NCBI RefSeq assembly: GCF_963677035.1
Contig: NZ_OY781472.1
Location: 3,067,658 to 3,131,657 of the forward strand
Direction of reading: 5' to 3'
Origin: an uncultured Hyphomonas sp.
GTDB taxonomy: Bacteria; Pseudomonadota; Alphaproteobacteria; Caulobacterales; Hyphomonadaceae
Length of the DNA stretch: 64,000 nucleotides
In this document: one piece after another, positions 17,788-28,613 of the stretch
Numbering within the stretch: position 1 is the stretch's first letter
Layout: each line of letters begins with the position of its first letter
Notes under the pieces: model-generated
What the model was told of the DNA's origin: nothing
What the model saw: only the letters and a program-made list of their open reading frames with translations
The model's database searches: none
Position numbers and translations under genes: made by a program

Positions 17788-19158
17788 CTAGAGAAGCATC
17801 GCTTCGGGTGTTTCGACATAGCGCTTGAAGGCCTGGAGCCATTTGGCACCTTCTGCGCCGCCGACGACGCGGTGGTCGCAGGTGAGTGTGACGCTCATGA
17901 TCGTGGCGACCTCGACATTGCCCTTGGCGTTGACCACGGCGCGCTTCTCGCCGGCGCCGACGGAGAGGATCATGCCTTCCGGCGGGTTGATGATCGAGGC
18001 GAAGGATTTGATGCCGAACATGCCAAGGTTCGAGATAGAGAACGTGCCGCCGGAATATTCCTGCGGCTTCAGTTTCCGGTCCCGCGCGCGCTCTGCCAGA
18101 TCCTTCATTTCCTTGGAAATTTCGGAGAGGCCTTTCTCTTCCGCCTCAAAAATCACCGGCGTGATCAGGCCGCCATCAATGGCGACCGCGACCGAGACAT
18201 TGGCATGCTTGTGATAGGCGATGCCCTTGTCGGTGTAGCTGGCATTGCAGTCCGGCTCGTCCATCAGGGCGAGGGCCGCGGCCTTGATCAGCATGTCGTT
18301 GACCGAGATCTTGATACCCTTCTCTGCTGCAGCATTTATTGCAGATCGCGAGGCGAGTAGCCGGTCGATATTGAGGTCCACATTGAGCGGGAAGTGCGGC
18401 ACCTGCATGAAGCTTTCGGTCAGGCGGCGGGCCACCGTTTTGCGCATGCCGTCCAGCGGCTTCAGCTCATAGCTGTCCGGGGCGTAGATACGATCGTCGA
18501 GAACCTGCGGCAGGATCAGGCCATCCGGCTTCGGTGCTGTTGCAGATGCTGCAGAAGACACGGCGGCGGGCTTTGCGTTTTCCACATCGCGCTTGATGAT
18601 GCGGCCGCGCGGGCCGGTGCCGGAAATGGCCGACAGGTCGATGCCTTTCATGTCGGCGATCCGGCGCGCCAGCGGGCTCGCCTTGATGCGGCCGTCGGCT
18701 GTGTTCGCGGACGGCAGCGGCGTGGTTGCGAGCTCAGTTTTGCCCTGACTAGCGCCGACTTTACCGGACTTATCCATGACCATATCGGACTTCGCCGTGC
18801 TCTTCTCTGACTTCGGCGTGTCTTCAGATGACTCTTTCTTTGCTTCTTTAGGCGGCTCTTTAGCAGGCTCCGGTGCGGCCTTCGCATCCGGCACTTCGAC
18901 CGAGGCGGCATCCTCGCCCTCTTCCGCCAGGACGGCGATGACGGCGTTGACCTTCACACCTTCGGTTCCGGCATCGACCAGAAGTTTCGCGACGGTGCCT
19001 TCGTCCACGGCCTCGACTTCCATCGTCGCCTTGTCGGTCTCGATCTCGGCGATGACGTCACCGGAAGAGATCGTGTCCCCTTCCTTGACGAGCCATTTGG
19101 ACAGCGTGCCTTCCTCCATCGTGGGAGAGAGCGCTGGCATGGTGATATTGATGGACAT
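17788..19158 (-). CDS. pdhC: Dihydrolipoamide acetyltransferase (E2) of the PDH complex
   Basis: Core of pyruvate dehydrogenase: accepts the acetyl group on lipoate and passes it to CoA. The 456-aa protein has one lipoyl domain (2-78; lipoyl-Lys in [10 protein letters not shown]), an Ala/Lys/Glu/Pro-rich linker (90-150), an E3-binding domain ([20 protein letters not shown]) and the catalytic domain with the family motif [11 protein letters not shown]. It lies 14 bases after pdhB. Its lipoyl domain is nearly a copy of that in PdhB. Unlike in E. coli, there is only one lipoyl domain on E2. Confidence 0.95.
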   Translation of the reverse strand: MSINITMPALSPTMEEGTLSKWLVKEGDTISSGDVIAEIETDKATMEVEAVDEGTVAKLLVDAGTEGVKVNAVIAVLAEEGEDAASVEVPDAKAAPEPAKEPPKEAKKESSEDTPKSEKSTAKSDMVMDKSGKVGASQGKTELATTPLPSANTADGRIKASPLARRIADMKGIDLSAISGTGPRGRIIKRDVENAKPAAVSSAASATAPKPDGLILPQVLDDRIYAPDSYELKPLDGMRKTVARRLTESFMQVPHFPLNVDLNIDRLLASRSAINAAAEKGIKISVNDMLIKAAALALMDEPDCNASYTDKGIAYHKHANVSVAVAIDGGLITPVIFEAEEKGLSEISKEMKDLAERARDRKLKPQEYSGGTFSISNLGMFGIKSFASIINPPEGMILSVGAGEKRAVVNAKGNVEVATIMSVTLTCDHRVVGGAEGAKWLQAFKRYVETPEAMLL

Positions 19159-19172
19159 GTTTGCGTGTCCCC

Positions 19173-20558
19173 TTACTTCACGTAGCAGACTTTGAGCGCC
19201 GCCTCGACGATGTCGTCGGCGTTCGGCAGGCTCATGGCTTCGAGGTTGGCGGCGTAAGGCAGCGGCACGTCTTTCTGGTATACGCGCGCCGGCGGTGCAT
19301 CGAGATAATCAAACGCTTCCTGTGTCACCGTCGCGGCAATTTCGGCGCCGACGCCCATGAAGCGCCAGCCTTCTTCGCAGCAGACGATCCGGTTTGTCTT
19401 CTTCACGCTCTCGACCACTGTCGCCGTATCCAGAGGACGAATGGTGCGCAGGTCAACGACTTCAGCATCAATTCCCTGCTCCGCCAGCGTCTCGGCGGCC
19501 TCCAGCGCGAAGCCGACCATACGGGAGTGCGCAACCAGCGTAACGTCCGTTCCCTGACGCTTGATGGCTGCCTTGCCGATCGGCAGAACGTGATCGTCGA
19601 GGTCTGGAACCGGGAAAGAGTTTCCGTAAAGCAATTCATGCTCAAGGAAGATCACCGGGTTCGGGTCGCGAATGGCGGCTTTGAGAAGCCCCTTTGCATC
19701 CGCGGCGTCATAAGGCGCAATCACTTTCAGACCCGGAATATGACCATACCAGGGGGCATAATCCTGGCTATGCTGGGCCCCGACGCGGGCGGCTGCCCCG
19801 TTCGGGCCACGGAAGACGATCGGGCACCCCATCTGCCCACCTGACATGTAGCGCGTCTTGGCGGCGGAGTTCACAATCTGGTCGATGGCCTGCATGGCGA
19901 AATTGAACGTCATGAATTCGACGATCGGCCTCAGACCAGCAAAGGCCGCACCGACGCCGAGACCGGCAAAACCATGTTCCGTGATCGGCGTATCCACCAC
20001 GCGGCGGTCGCCGAATTCCTGCAGCAACTCACGGGAGACCTTATAGGCGCCCTGATACTGGGCGACTTCCTCACCCATGAGGAAGACATTCTCATCGCGG
20101 CGCATTTCTTCCGCCATCGCGTCGCGCAGAGCGTCCCGCACCGTGGTTTCCGTGAAGCTCGTGCCTTCCGGAATGGATGGGTCCGAAAGAACCTCCACGG
20201 CCGGCGCTTCCGGTGCATCCGCATCGTCTGACGCCGGGGCCTCTTCCTGCTTTTCAGGCGCAGGGGCCGGACTGTCATCACCGGATGTCTTCGCGGTGAC
20301 GTTGCCGGCATCCTCGCCCTCTTCCGCCAGCACGGCGATCACCGCGTTGACCTTCACGCCCTCGGTGCCTTCCGGCACGAGGATTTTCGCGAGCGTGCCT
20401 TCATCAACGGCTTCGACTTCCATCGTCGCCTTGTCGGTTTCGATTTCGGCAATGACATCCCCGGAAGAGACGGTGTCGCCTTCCTTCTTCAGCCATTTGG
20501 AAAGTGTTCCCTCCTCCATCGTCGGTGACAGGGCGGGCATGAGAATATCAACGGACAT
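19173..20558 (-). CDS. pdhB: Pyruvate dehydrogenase E1 beta subunit with N-terminal lipoyl domain
   Basis: The 461-aa protein carries an N-terminal lipoyl domain (2-78, lipoyl-Lys in [10 protein letters not shown]), an acidic linker, and then the transketolase-like E1 beta domain from about 135 ([36 protein letters not shown]). With PdhA it decarboxylates pyruvate using thiamine diphosphate. The lipoyl fusion is characteristic of alphaproteobacteria. Start ATG 20558 is preceded by CCGGAG; the longer frame has no domain content. A possible 35-residue reading frame overlaps this start by 11 bases. Confidence 0.95.
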   Translation of the reverse strand: MSVDILMPALSPTMEEGTLSKWLKKEGDTVSSGDVIAEIETDKATMEVEAVDEGTLAKILVPEGTEGVKVNAVIAVLAEEGEDAGNVTAKTSGDDSPAPAPEKQEEAPASDDADAPEAPAVEVLSDPSIPEGTSFTETTVRDALRDAMAEEMRRDENVFLMGEEVAQYQGAYKVSRELLQEFGDRRVVDTPITEHGFAGLGVGAAFAGLRPIVEFMTFNFAMQAIDQIVNSAAKTRYMSGGQMGCPIVFRGPNGAAARVGAQHSQDYAPWYGHIPGLKVIAPYDAADAKGLLKAAIRDPNPVIFLEHELLYGNSFPVPDLDDHVLPIGKAAIKRQGTDVTLVAHSRMVGFALEAAETLAEQGIDAEVVDLRTIRPLDTATVVESVKKTNRIVCCEEGWRFMGVGAEIAATVTQEAFDYLDAPPARVYQKDVPLPYAANLEAMSLPNADDIVEAALKVCYVK

Positions 20559-20655
20559 CAAAGGGCTCCGGAGTAAAATTTGTCTTCTGTACGATCCGGC
20601 CCCTGGCAGCACATGCTGCCCCGGTGGCCAGACCTTCAGCAAGGTCTTCAGTCAT
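20548..20655 (-). CDS. Possible 35-residue protein between pdhA and pdhB
   Basis: Very tentative. In the 168-base gap between pdhA and pdhB an ATG at 20655 is preceded, at 9 bases, by a good GGAGG site and opens a 35-codon frame beginning [20 protein letters not shown]. Its stop lies 11 bases inside pdhB, a layout typical of translational coupling. No domain is recognisable. It might be a small protein, a leader peptide or chance; the gap also holds a hairpin just upstream of the GGAGG. Confidence 0.3.
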   Translation of the reverse strand: MTEDLAEGLATGAACAARGRIVQKTNFTPEPFDVR

Positions 20656-20672
20656 CGCACGAAACCTCCACT

Positions 20673-20686
20673 GGCCCGAAAGGGCC
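20673..20686 (-). promoter_or_regulatory. GNRA-type hairpin in the pdhA-pdhB gap
   Basis: GGCCC and GGGCC form a 5-bp G/C stem closed by a 4-base loop (gaaa on the + strand, TTTC in the leftward transcript), 40 bases after the pdhA stop and 3 bases before a GGAGG site. It has no T-run. It may shape pdhB translation or mRNA processing; no known riboswitch is recognised. Confidence 0.3.
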
Positions 20687-20726
20687 TTAGAAATGAAATG
20701 CGCGGGGAACCGGCCAGTTCCAGTCT

Positions 20727-21740
20727 TCACGCGACCTCCGCATCTTTCAGAACGTCGGTCCACAGTTCGCTCGGGTCAGGTTCCGGGCTTTCCAGCGAGT
20801 AATCGGCGGCTTCCTTGACGATGGCCTTGATCTCGTTGTCGATCTTCTTGAGTTCGGCTTCATCGGCATGACCCGCTTCCAGGATGTGCTTTTTCAAGCC
20901 GTCAATCGGGTCGTGGTGGCTGCGCACATCATCGACTTCTTCCCGTTTGCGATATTTCGCCGGGTCGGACATGGAGTGGCCGCGATAGCGATAGGTCTTC
21001 ATTTCGAGGATGTAAGGGCCTTTGCCGGACCGCGCATATTTCACGGCGCGTTCACCGGCTTCACGAACGGCCAGCACATCCATGCCGTCCACTTCCTCGC
21101 CCTCGATCTCGAACGAGATGCCCCGCTTATACAACTCTGTCTCGGCAGACGCGCGATCAACACTCGTCCCCATCGCATACATGTTGTTCTCAATCACATA
21201 GACGACCGGCAGATCCCAAAGGGAAGCCATGTTGAAAGATTCGTAGACCTGACCCTGGTTCGAAGCGCCGTCGCCAAAATAGGCGACTGAGACGTGGTCG
21301 TTTCCGCGATACTTGTTGGCGAAGCCGAGCCCTGTGCCAATCGGCACCTGCGCGCCGACGATGCCGTGACCGCCGAAGAAGTTCTTTTCCTTCGAGAACA
21401 TGTGCATCGAGCCGCCCTTGCCTTTCGACAAGCCGCCGCTGCGCCCGGTCAATTCGGCCATGACGCCTTTGGGGTCCAACCCGCACGCCAGCATGTGGCC
21501 GTGGTCGCGATAGCCGGTGATAACCTGATCACCATCCTTGAGACAGGCCTGCACGCCGGTCACGACGGCTTCCTGTCCGATATAGAGGTGACAGAACCCC
21601 GCGACCTTGCCCATGCCGTAAAGCTGGCCGGCCTTTTCCTCGAAACGCCGGATGAGCAGCATGTCGCGGTAGTATTTCAGAAACTGGTCTTTACTCGCCT
21701 TAGCGGGTGCCTTTTTTGAACTCTTTGGTTTCGTAGCCAT
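20727..21740 (-). CDS. pdhA: Pyruvate dehydrogenase E1 alpha subunit
   Basis: Thiamine-diphosphate-binding subunit of E1 (337 aa). It starts with a Lys/Ala-rich tail (about 1-18), then RDMLLIRRFEEKAGQLYGMG, the GKGGSMHMF segment, and the ThDP-binding motif GDGASNQGQVYESFNMA through ENNMYAMG. The conserved phosphorylation-loop region YRYRGHSMSD is present. It is the first PDH gene, 64 bases after ftsB on the same strand. Confidence 0.95.
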   Translation of the reverse strand: MATKPKSSKKAPAKASKDQFLKYYRDMLLIRRFEEKAGQLYGMGKVAGFCHLYIGQEAVVTGVQACLKDGDQVITGYRDHGHMLACGLDPKGVMAELTGRSGGLSKGKGGSMHMFSKEKNFFGGHGIVGAQVPIGTGLGFANKYRGNDHVSVAYFGDGASNQGQVYESFNMASLWDLPVVYVIENNMYAMGTSVDRASAETELYKRGISFEIEGEEVDGMDVLAVREAGERAVKYARSGKGPYILEMKTYRYRGHSMSDPAKYRKREEVDDVRSHHDPIDGLKKHILEAGHADEAELKKIDNEIKAIVKEAADYSLESPEPDPSELWTDVLKDAEVA

Positions 21741-21804
21741 GGGTCCTCCTGCCTATGGCCGTTATGTGGGCACATTTCCGGTGGGGCAAGCCAATCCAGC
21801 TATG

Positions 21805-22104
21805 TCATTTTGCAGAGGTGGTGTCCGAAGCAAGCAGGACGACCTCGTCCGGATATACGAAAGCCAGCTTCTGGCGGGCCAATGCTTCCACATAATCGCG
21901 GTCAACCGAGCCAGGCGTGAGGCGCCGGATATCACTGCGCAAATGTTCGATTTCAGCGTTGATCTGGGCCAGTTCGGCCTTTCGGTCCTGCAATTCAAGC
22001 TGGGCATCAGTCCAACGCCCAAGCCCCTTCTCCCCCGCAAATGCGTGGTAGGCAAAGTAGAGAATCACAAGGCAAAGGCCCAAGGCCTCGAGTCGGGAGG
22101 TCAT
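21805..22104 (-). CDS. ftsB: Septum formation protein FtsB/DivIC
   Basis: Small bitopic division protein (99 aa): one N-terminal membrane helix (about 5-22) followed by a coiled coil (about 33-62: LELQDRKAELAQINAEIEHLRSDI, shown as heptads) and a conserved C-terminal stretch with YVEALARQKLAFVYPDE, typical of FtsB/DivIC, which links FtsQ and FtsL. Its place between eno and pdhA is the usual alphaproteobacterial one. Confidence 0.85.
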   Translation of the reverse strand: MTSRLEALGLCLVILYFAYHAFAGEKGLGRWTDAQLELQDRKAELAQINAEIEHLRSDIRRLTPGSVDRDYVEALARQKLAFVYPDEVVLLASDTTSAK

Positions 22105-22139
22105 GGGTTAAAGCTTGGCGTGTTTTGGTTAAGAGAGGG

Positions 22140-22168
22140 TGAGGACAGCCCGGATGGGGCTGTCCTCA
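22140..22168 (-). terminator. 12-bp hairpin after eno
   Basis: A 12-bp perfect stem (TGAGGACAGCCC at 22140-22151 with 22157-22168) with a 5-base loop, 7 bases past the eno stop. It is not followed by a T-run, so it may be a weak terminator or a processing site between eno and ftsB. Confidence 0.5.
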
Positions 22169-22175
22169 AACACCT

Positions 22176-23527
<1,352 letters not shown>

Positions 23528-23572
23528 GAAGCCTTAATCGGCTGCGCCAGAAAGCGCAACAGCCGGTAAATG

Positions 23573-23758
23573 CTAGATATCGTCGCGCGGCTCGAGGACC
23601 TGGCGTCCGCGATACTCACCCGACTTCAGGTCGATGTGGTGCGGACGGCGCAGCTCGCCGGAGTTCGCGTCTTCGATGTAGGTGTTCATCGCAAGACGGT
23701 CGTGCGCACGGCGCATGCCGCGGCGGGACTTGGATTTCTTACTCTTTGGGACTGCCAT
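23573..23758 (-). CDS. rpmF: 50S ribosomal protein L32
   Basis: 61-residue ribosomal protein starting [20 protein letters not shown], the standard L32 N terminus, with [16 protein letters not shown] near its end. There are no zinc-binding cysteine pairs, as in many alphaproteobacterial L32 proteins. The start is ATG 23758; the longer frame upstream is not part of L32. It lies between the dipeptidase and eno on the same strand. Confidence 0.95.
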   Translation of the reverse strand: MAVPKSKKSKSRRGMRRAHDRLAMNTYIEDANSGELRRPHHIDLKSGEYRGRQVLEPRDDI

Positions 23759-23889
23759 GACAGGTATCCGGAGTTGTTGCGCCAGATGGCACATGTGAAT
23801 TGGAAACGCGCGTCTTACAGAGCCGAATCGGACTTTGCAAGGCTTGAGCGGCATCCGGCCGGGCTTTTCTTCATCCCGGCCGGTTCACC

Positions 23890-25149
23890 CTATTGCGTTG
23901 GTTCTTTCGCAGCTTCCGCCTGACGCATGACGCGCATCAGGTTCCCACCCCAGATCTTCTTCAGGTCTTCCTCGGTATAACCTTCATTGAGCAGGCGCTC
24001 GGTGACTTTCGGCAGGAAGGACACGTCTTCCATGCCCTCCACGCCGCCGCCGCCATCCCAGTCTGCCCCCATGCCGACATGATCCGGCCCAACGAGTTCC
24101 AGGGCGCGCAGCATGTGCTCCATGAACTTCTCGAACGTGGAACGTGGTGGCGGGAACTCAGCGTTGATGGCCTCCATACGCTCCATGTAGCGGGCTTTGG
24201 TCTCATCGTCGGCGGTGAACGGATTTACGCCGTCAAATTCCGTCTTGAGCTCCTCCAGCGCCGCCCGGCGTTCCGGCGAATCCTCAAGCTCTTCCAGGTA
24301 GCCGCTATAGGCGTTGATCTGAATGACGCCGCCCTGTGCAGCAATTTCCTTGAGGAAATCGTCGGGGATGTTCCGCGGATGGTCATAAACCGATTTCAGG
24401 CCCGTATGGGTCAGGATTACCGGAGTGGTCGAGATTTCCATCATGTCCCGCACCGATGCATCGGACGAGTGGGACCCGTCGACGACCAGACCCAGCCGGT
24501 TCGCTTCACGCACCAGGTCCTTGCCGAGATCGGTCAGCCCCTTGTCATCCGGGCTGGTAAAGTCGGTTGCGCTGCCGCCGAACTGATTGTCGCGGAAGTG
24601 AATCAGGCCCACCATCCGCAGACCTTTGTCATAGAAGGTCTTCAGATTGCTGACGTCGAGCTTCAGCGGATAGCTGTTTTCCATCGACTGCAGCACGACG
24701 ATCTTGCCCGACGCCGCGATACGCTCTGCATCATCGGCGCTGTAGGCCAATTCGAAAGTATCGGGATGGTCGGCCACCATTTTCAGGATCTCATCCTGAC
24801 GGGCCGTCGCAGCCTTGAATGCGGCCTCATAGGCTTCATCGGTCAACGGGCCCTGAGGCGTAAAGATCACCCAGAAGCCTCCATCGAGGCCCCCGCGGGT
24901 CATCTTCGGCACATCGACCTGTACAGCCCCCATCTTCGTCGGATTGTCCGCCATGATGTCAAAATCGGGATTTGACAGGTTTGCCGGCGTGTCCAGGTGC
25001 GAATCGAGCACCATCAGGTTTGCGTGAATCTCGGCAGGCGTTAACGCCTCAACCGCTTCCACGGGCGCGGCGGCTTCGGTTTCAGCGGCTTTCGGGGCGC
25101 AGGCACCCAGAAGTGCGAGGGCTGAAACAGCCAGGAGCATTTTGCGCAT
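23890..25149 (-). CDS. Membrane dipeptidase-like lipoprotein (peptidase family M19)
   Basis: Renal-dipeptidase-type metallopeptidase (419 aa) that would cleave dipeptides in the periplasm. A lipoprotein signal is clear: MRKMLLAVSALALLGAC, with lipobox LGAC and Cys at about 17. Metal/catalytic motifs: DSHLDTP, QSMENSYPL, VDGSHSSD, LTHTGLKSVYDHPRN and HVGMGADWDGGGG. Start ATG 25149 is preceded by GGAAGGA. It precedes rpmF on the same strand but with its own spacing, so it may be a separate transcript. Confidence 0.9.
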   Translation of the reverse strand: MRKMLLAVSALALLGACAPKAAETEAAAPVEAVEALTPAEIHANLMVLDSHLDTPANLSNPDFDIMADNPTKMGAVQVDVPKMTRGGLDGGFWVIFTPQGPLTDEAYEAAFKAATARQDEILKMVADHPDTFELAYSADDAERIAASGKIVVLQSMENSYPLKLDVSNLKTFYDKGLRMVGLIHFRDNQFGGSATDFTSPDDKGLTDLGKDLVREANRLGLVVDGSHSSDASVRDMMEISTTPVILTHTGLKSVYDHPRNIPDDFLKEIAAQGGVIQINAYSGYLEELEDSPERRAALEELKTEFDGVNPFTADDETKARYMERMEAINAEFPPPRSTFEKFMEHMLRALELVGPDHVGMGADWDGGGGVEGMEDVSFLPKVTERLLNEGYTEEDLKKIWGGNLMRVMRQAEAAKEPTQ

Positions 25150-25220
25150 GTGAGTCTTTCCTTCCAATGCTGCGCGAACCGTAATGGTTCATGACAATGT
25201 GGCAAGAATCCCAACAGCAT

Positions 25221-25246
25221 AAAAAGGCCGCTCCCGGGGGAGCGGC
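25221..25246 (-). terminator. Intrinsic terminator after the racemase-phosphatase pair
   Basis: A nearly perfect G/C palindrome (25227-25246, arms GCCGCTCCC/GGGAGCGGC) is followed on the - strand by TTTTT (complement of 25221-25225). It lies about 165 bases past the histidine phosphatase stop and 70 bases upstream of the dipeptidase start. The 160 bases between it and the phosphatase gene hold no gene I can support. Confidence 0.75.
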
Positions 25247-25409
25247 TAAAGTTTAGCAAGAAGGACGTCGACCTGATGCCTTTGCAAGCAGCTGAGGCTC
25301 CTAGCCGACATCGATAGTTCTAGCTTAACGAGTCTGAACGGGATGGCGGGCCTGCTGTTGTCTTCCATTCACCATTCGGGCGAGCGCGCCGGCTGGTATT
25401 ACAACCCGT

Positions 25410-26150
25410 TCACGAATCCCCATCTGGCCGCGTAAAAATGGCTTCGACGCTTCGCAGGTTCATCCCGTTTTTCAGATAATTGGCGGGGGTCAGGTTGATC
25501 GCCTTGATCACGCCGCGTTCGATCCTGGTCCGGTTTCCGCTTTCATCCGGCACAAGATCGAAATCGATGATGTTGATACAGCCCGTGTCCTGCTCGAACC
25601 CGGCGCTGGCCCCCAACGGCGCCCCGATGACCGAAGCCAGCACCATCCGGTTCACGACCTCGTGGGCTACGACCAACGCGGTGGCCCAGTCCGGCCGCAT
25701 GAGCAAATCAGACAACCCATCCATGATCCGGACCATCGCGTCCGAGAACTTTTCGCCGCCGGGCAGGAACTCGGCATCCGGCTCCCCCGCCTGTTCGAAC
25801 ATGAACGTCATGGTCGCCGCGAGATGCTCGGCCGATTCGAAATTGATATACTGGCCGGACCGCAACTCTTCGAACCGTGCCTCCACTTCCAGATCCGGCG
25901 CATCCGGATGTTCGGCCAGCACAAGCTCTGCGGTCTGCCGCGTCCGCTTGAGCCCGGAACAGATGGCAAGATCGAAATGAACTTCCGACAGAGCAGCGCC
26001 AGCGGCTCTCGCCTCTTCTTCTCCGGCAGGCGTCAGGCTGACAATTGACGGATCACGGGTCCGGCGCACTTCTTCCGATGTATAATCGACAAAGCCGTGC
26101 CGCATCAGATAGATGCGGCGCCGGCCTGTCGTCCCTGGAAGTGCACTCAT
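25410..26150 (-). CDS. Histidine phosphatase family protein
   Basis: Branch-1 histidine phosphatase of 246 aa. The catalytic motif is LMRHGFVDY near residue 15; other family parts are [27 protein letters not shown], the acid-pocket segment FEELRSGQY and VVAHEVVNR. The substrate is unknown. Start ATG 26150 overlaps the stop of the CoA racemase gene as ATGA, so both are co-translated; this hints at a shared function, but I cannot name it. The frame upstream of 26150 lies in the racemase gene. Confidence 0.85.
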   Translation of the reverse strand: MSALPGTTGRRRIYLMRHGFVDYTSEEVRRTRDPSIVSLTPAGEEEARAAGAALSEVHFDLAICSGLKRTRQTAELVLAEHPDAPDLEVEARFEELRSGQYINFESAEHLAATMTFMFEQAGEPDAEFLPGGEKFSDAMVRIMDGLSDLLMRPDWATALVVAHEVVNRMVLASVIGAPLGASAGFEQDTGCINIIDFDLVPDESGNRTRIERGVIKAINLTPANYLKNGMNLRSVEAIFTRPDGDS

Positions 26151-27247
26151 CCTCGCGAAACGCCCCAATCCTTGAGGATTTCATCCGTGTGCTCACCAAG
26201 CCCCGCCGGACGGCGCTGGACACCGCCTGGCGTTTCGGAAAAACGCGGTGCGGGCGCCGGCTGCATCACGCCTTCGAGTTCGATGAATGTCTCGCGATCC
26301 GCATTGTGCTTGTAGCCAGGCGCTTCGGACATCGAAAGCACTGGGGCAAAGCAGATATCCGTGCCTTCCATGATCTCACACCATTCATCGCGCGTCTTCG
26401 TCTTGATGACGTCCATGATCTTCTGCTTCAGTTCCGGCCATTTCGAGGCGTCCATCTGGGCGTCGAACGCCGGATCGGTCAGGCCCGCCTTTTCGCGCAG
26501 GATGGCGTAGAATTGCGGCTCGATGGACCCGATTGAAACCCATTTGCCGTCGGCACATTCATACGTGTCGTAGAAGTGAGCGCCGCCGTCCAGCAGGTTG
26601 GCTTCACGGTTATCGGTCCAGATGCCGGCCGCTTTCATGCCGTAGAACATGGAGGCGAGTGACGCCGCGCCATCCGACATCGCCACATCGATGACCTGGC
26701 CTTTCCCGCCATTTTTCACATTCAGGATGCCGGCCAGGACACCCATGGCCAGATAAAGGGCACCGCCGCCATAATCGCCAACAAGGTTCAAAGGCGGGCG
26801 CGGGCGGCCATCGCCATCGCCCATCGCATGCAGCGCGCCTGTGATGGCAATATAGTTGAGGTCATGACCTGCGGCATGAGCGAGTGCGCCGGTCTGTCCC
26901 CATCCGGTCATCCGGCCGTAGACAAGTTTGGGATTGCGCGCGAGCACGACGTCCGGGCCGAGTCCGTTGCGTTCCATAACGCCCGGACGGTACCCTTCAA
27001 TCAGCGCATCGGCCTGCTCAAGCAGTTTGAGCGCGACTTCAATATCCGCCGGATCTTTGAGATTGAGACCGATCGAGCGGCGCCCGCGCCCGGTCACATC
27101 TGCCGCCCGCCCCGGACGGCCGTCTCCCGGACGATCGATTCGAATCACGTCCGCGCCCATGTCTGAAAGGAGCATGCCGCAGAAGGGGCCAGGGCCAATT
27201 CCTGCAAACTCGACAATTTTTACTCCACTGAGAGGTCCCTGCGCCAT
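26147..27247 (-). CDS. CaiB/BaiF CoA-transferase family protein, alpha-methylacyl-CoA racemase type
   Basis: Family III CoA-transferase fold, 366 aa. It resembles alpha-methylacyl-CoA racemase more than a true transferase: GHDLNYIA gives H128 and LVGDYGGG gives D158, matching the catalytic pair of M. tuberculosis MCR, and the segment [25 protein letters not shown] region carries the third acidic residue. It would epimerise 2-methyl-branched acyl-CoAs for beta-oxidation. Read leftward and coupled to a histidine phosphatase; divergent from the PopA-like gene across 115 bases. Confidence 0.85.
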   Translation of the reverse strand: MAQGPLSGVKIVEFAGIGPGPFCGMLLSDMGADVIRIDRPGDGRPGRAADVTGRGRRSIGLNLKDPADIEVALKLLEQADALIEGYRPGVMERNGLGPDVVLARNPKLVYGRMTGWGQTGALAHAAGHDLNYIAITGALHAMGDGDGRPRPPLNLVGDYGGGALYLAMGVLAGILNVKNGGKGQVIDVAMSDGAASLASMFYGMKAAGIWTDNREANLLDGGAHFYDTYECADGKWVSIGSIEPQFYAILREKAGLTDPAFDAQMDASKWPELKQKIMDVIKTKTRDEWCEIMEGTDICFAPVLSMSEAPGYKHNADRETFIELEGVMQPAPAPRFSETPGGVQRRPAGLGEHTDEILKDWGVSRG

Positions 27248-27362
27248 CTCGATACTCCCTTACTAAGCGGTAATTCCGGAATTAGCAGATCATTAAGGCG
27301 ACGCCCCTCAAAAGGAAGGGGTGCCCCCACGTCGGCTTGTCCCGACGATTCCAGAGTTGCGT

Positions 27363-28613
27363 ATGTTTGATCTGTCTTTCCTCGATCCTCCTATAGAGGT
27401 CGCCGCGGCTGGCCCGCGTCTGGAGACGATTCTGTCCAGGCTTCGTGCGCACGGCATGCGAGCCTACCCGGCCAGCGATCCAATTGATTTCGACGCCACC
27501 GAACCGCTTCTGATCGATATGGAGAGCCTTCCGGTTGGCTTGCGTGAACGCGATATCCGGCTCAGCGAAGGGGCCGAACGGCGGCCGCTCGTCCTTTTGA
27601 CGCCGGATACACAAATTGCAGACGGGGTCGATGCACTGATCGTCACCCAGGACAATGATCTGGATATGCTGAGGGCACGCCTGACATCGCTGGTCCGCCG
27701 GCAGGCCAGAACTGCAGAATTCCGGATTCGCATGGAGACCGCCGAAACCTTTGGGACCAGCGAGATCACCCCTGCTCCTGATGGCCGTCCGGAAGTGCTC
27801 TATCTGGGAGATGGCGGAGCTGGCTTTTTCTCGCTGCGTGCCGCCCTGAAGGGACATGACATTCCGGTCACAGCCGCCCTCACGCTCCGCACTGCCGCCG
27901 ATTACCTGAAATCGGGACGCTTCGCCGCCGTCCTGGCGGACCTGACCCCAGGTGGCGGCGACGCTGCCAACCATGTCGACTGGAGCCGGGCGGAATCCCT
28001 GCTCACCGGGACACCGCTCTTCGTGCTGGCCCAGCCGGGCGCAGACCTCTCCGAAGCGCACCTTGAAGCGCTGATGCTCAGCACTGACCTGGTCGAGCAA
28101 TCCGGAGACGCCGAGGCCCTTGCCGGCAGGCTTTCCCGCGCCATTACCGCCCATGCCGCATTTGCGCCGGTCCTGCCGGCCCAGCTGCAGGCGACCCCGT
28201 CCGTTGATCCCGTTACCGGCCTCTTCCATCGCGACTTCATCAAATCCCACCTCGACCGGCAGATCACGCTTTCATCTGAACGCGGAGAGCCGCTCTGTGT
28301 GCTGACGATCAAACTGGACGAGGAGTCATCTCCCCTTCTCCAGGAGTTTGCGAAAGTCATCCGGTCTTGCGTGAGAGATACCGACTGCCTCGCCCATTTC
28401 GGCAATGGCACAATCATCGTGTCCACACCCCTGACCCCTTATCGCGGCGCAGTCAGAGTGGCCGAGCGCCTCATGACACGGCTCGGCCGGGATCAGGATT
28501 TTGACGGATTGCGCCTCAGCTGGCGGGTTGTGGAAAAACGCTCATACCACACGGCAGGCACCCTGCTGGCCGAAGGCTTGTCCGGGCCATACACACGCGA
28601 ATACGCCGCCTAG
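27363..28613 (+). CDS. PopA-like protein: pseudo-receivers plus degenerate GGDEF with I-site
   Basis: 416-aa cytoplasmic signalling protein. The C-terminal domain (about 281-410) opens with DPVTGLFHRDFI, like GGDEF domains, but the catalytic motif is replaced by HFGNGT (345-350), so no cyclase activity is expected. R338-D-T-D341 sits five residues before it, exactly where the c-di-GMP inhibitory site RxxD lies. Two regions of receiver-like pattern (about 11-115 and 144-260) lack a clear phospho-acceptor set. This layout matches Caulobacter PopA, a c-di-GMP receptor that recruits CtrA for proteolysis. Start ATG 27363 is preferred over an upstream in-frame start. Its stop shares CTAG with mfd. 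Confidence 0.72.
   Translation: MFDLSFLDPPIEVAAAGPRLETILSRLRAHGMRAYPASDPIDFDATEPLLIDMESLPVGLRERDIRLSEGAERRPLVLLTPDTQIADGVDALIVTQDNDLDMLRARLTSLVRRQARTAEFRIRMETAETFGTSEITPAPDGRPEVLYLGDGGAGFFSLRAALKGHDIPVTAALTLRTAADYLKSGRFAAVLADLTPGGGDAANHVDWSRAESLLTGTPLFVLAQPGADLSEAHLEALMLSTDLVEQSGDAEALAGRLSRAITAHAAFAPVLPAQLQATPSVDPVTGLFHRDFIKSHLDRQITLSSERGEPLCVLTIKLDEESSPLLQEFAKVIRSCVRDTDCLAHFGNGTIIVSTPLTPYRGAVRVAERLMTRLGRDQDFDGLRLSWRVVEKRSYHTAGTLLAEGLSGPYTREYAA

Noticed and set aside
23893-24975. 360-codon open frame on the + strand
   Set aside because: Antisense to the M19 dipeptidase with full metal motifs; no start signal or domain.
25343-25435. 30-codon frame starting MAGLLLSSIHHSG
   Set aside because: Overlaps the end of the phosphatase gene, has only a poor ribosome site and no similarity that I can recognise.
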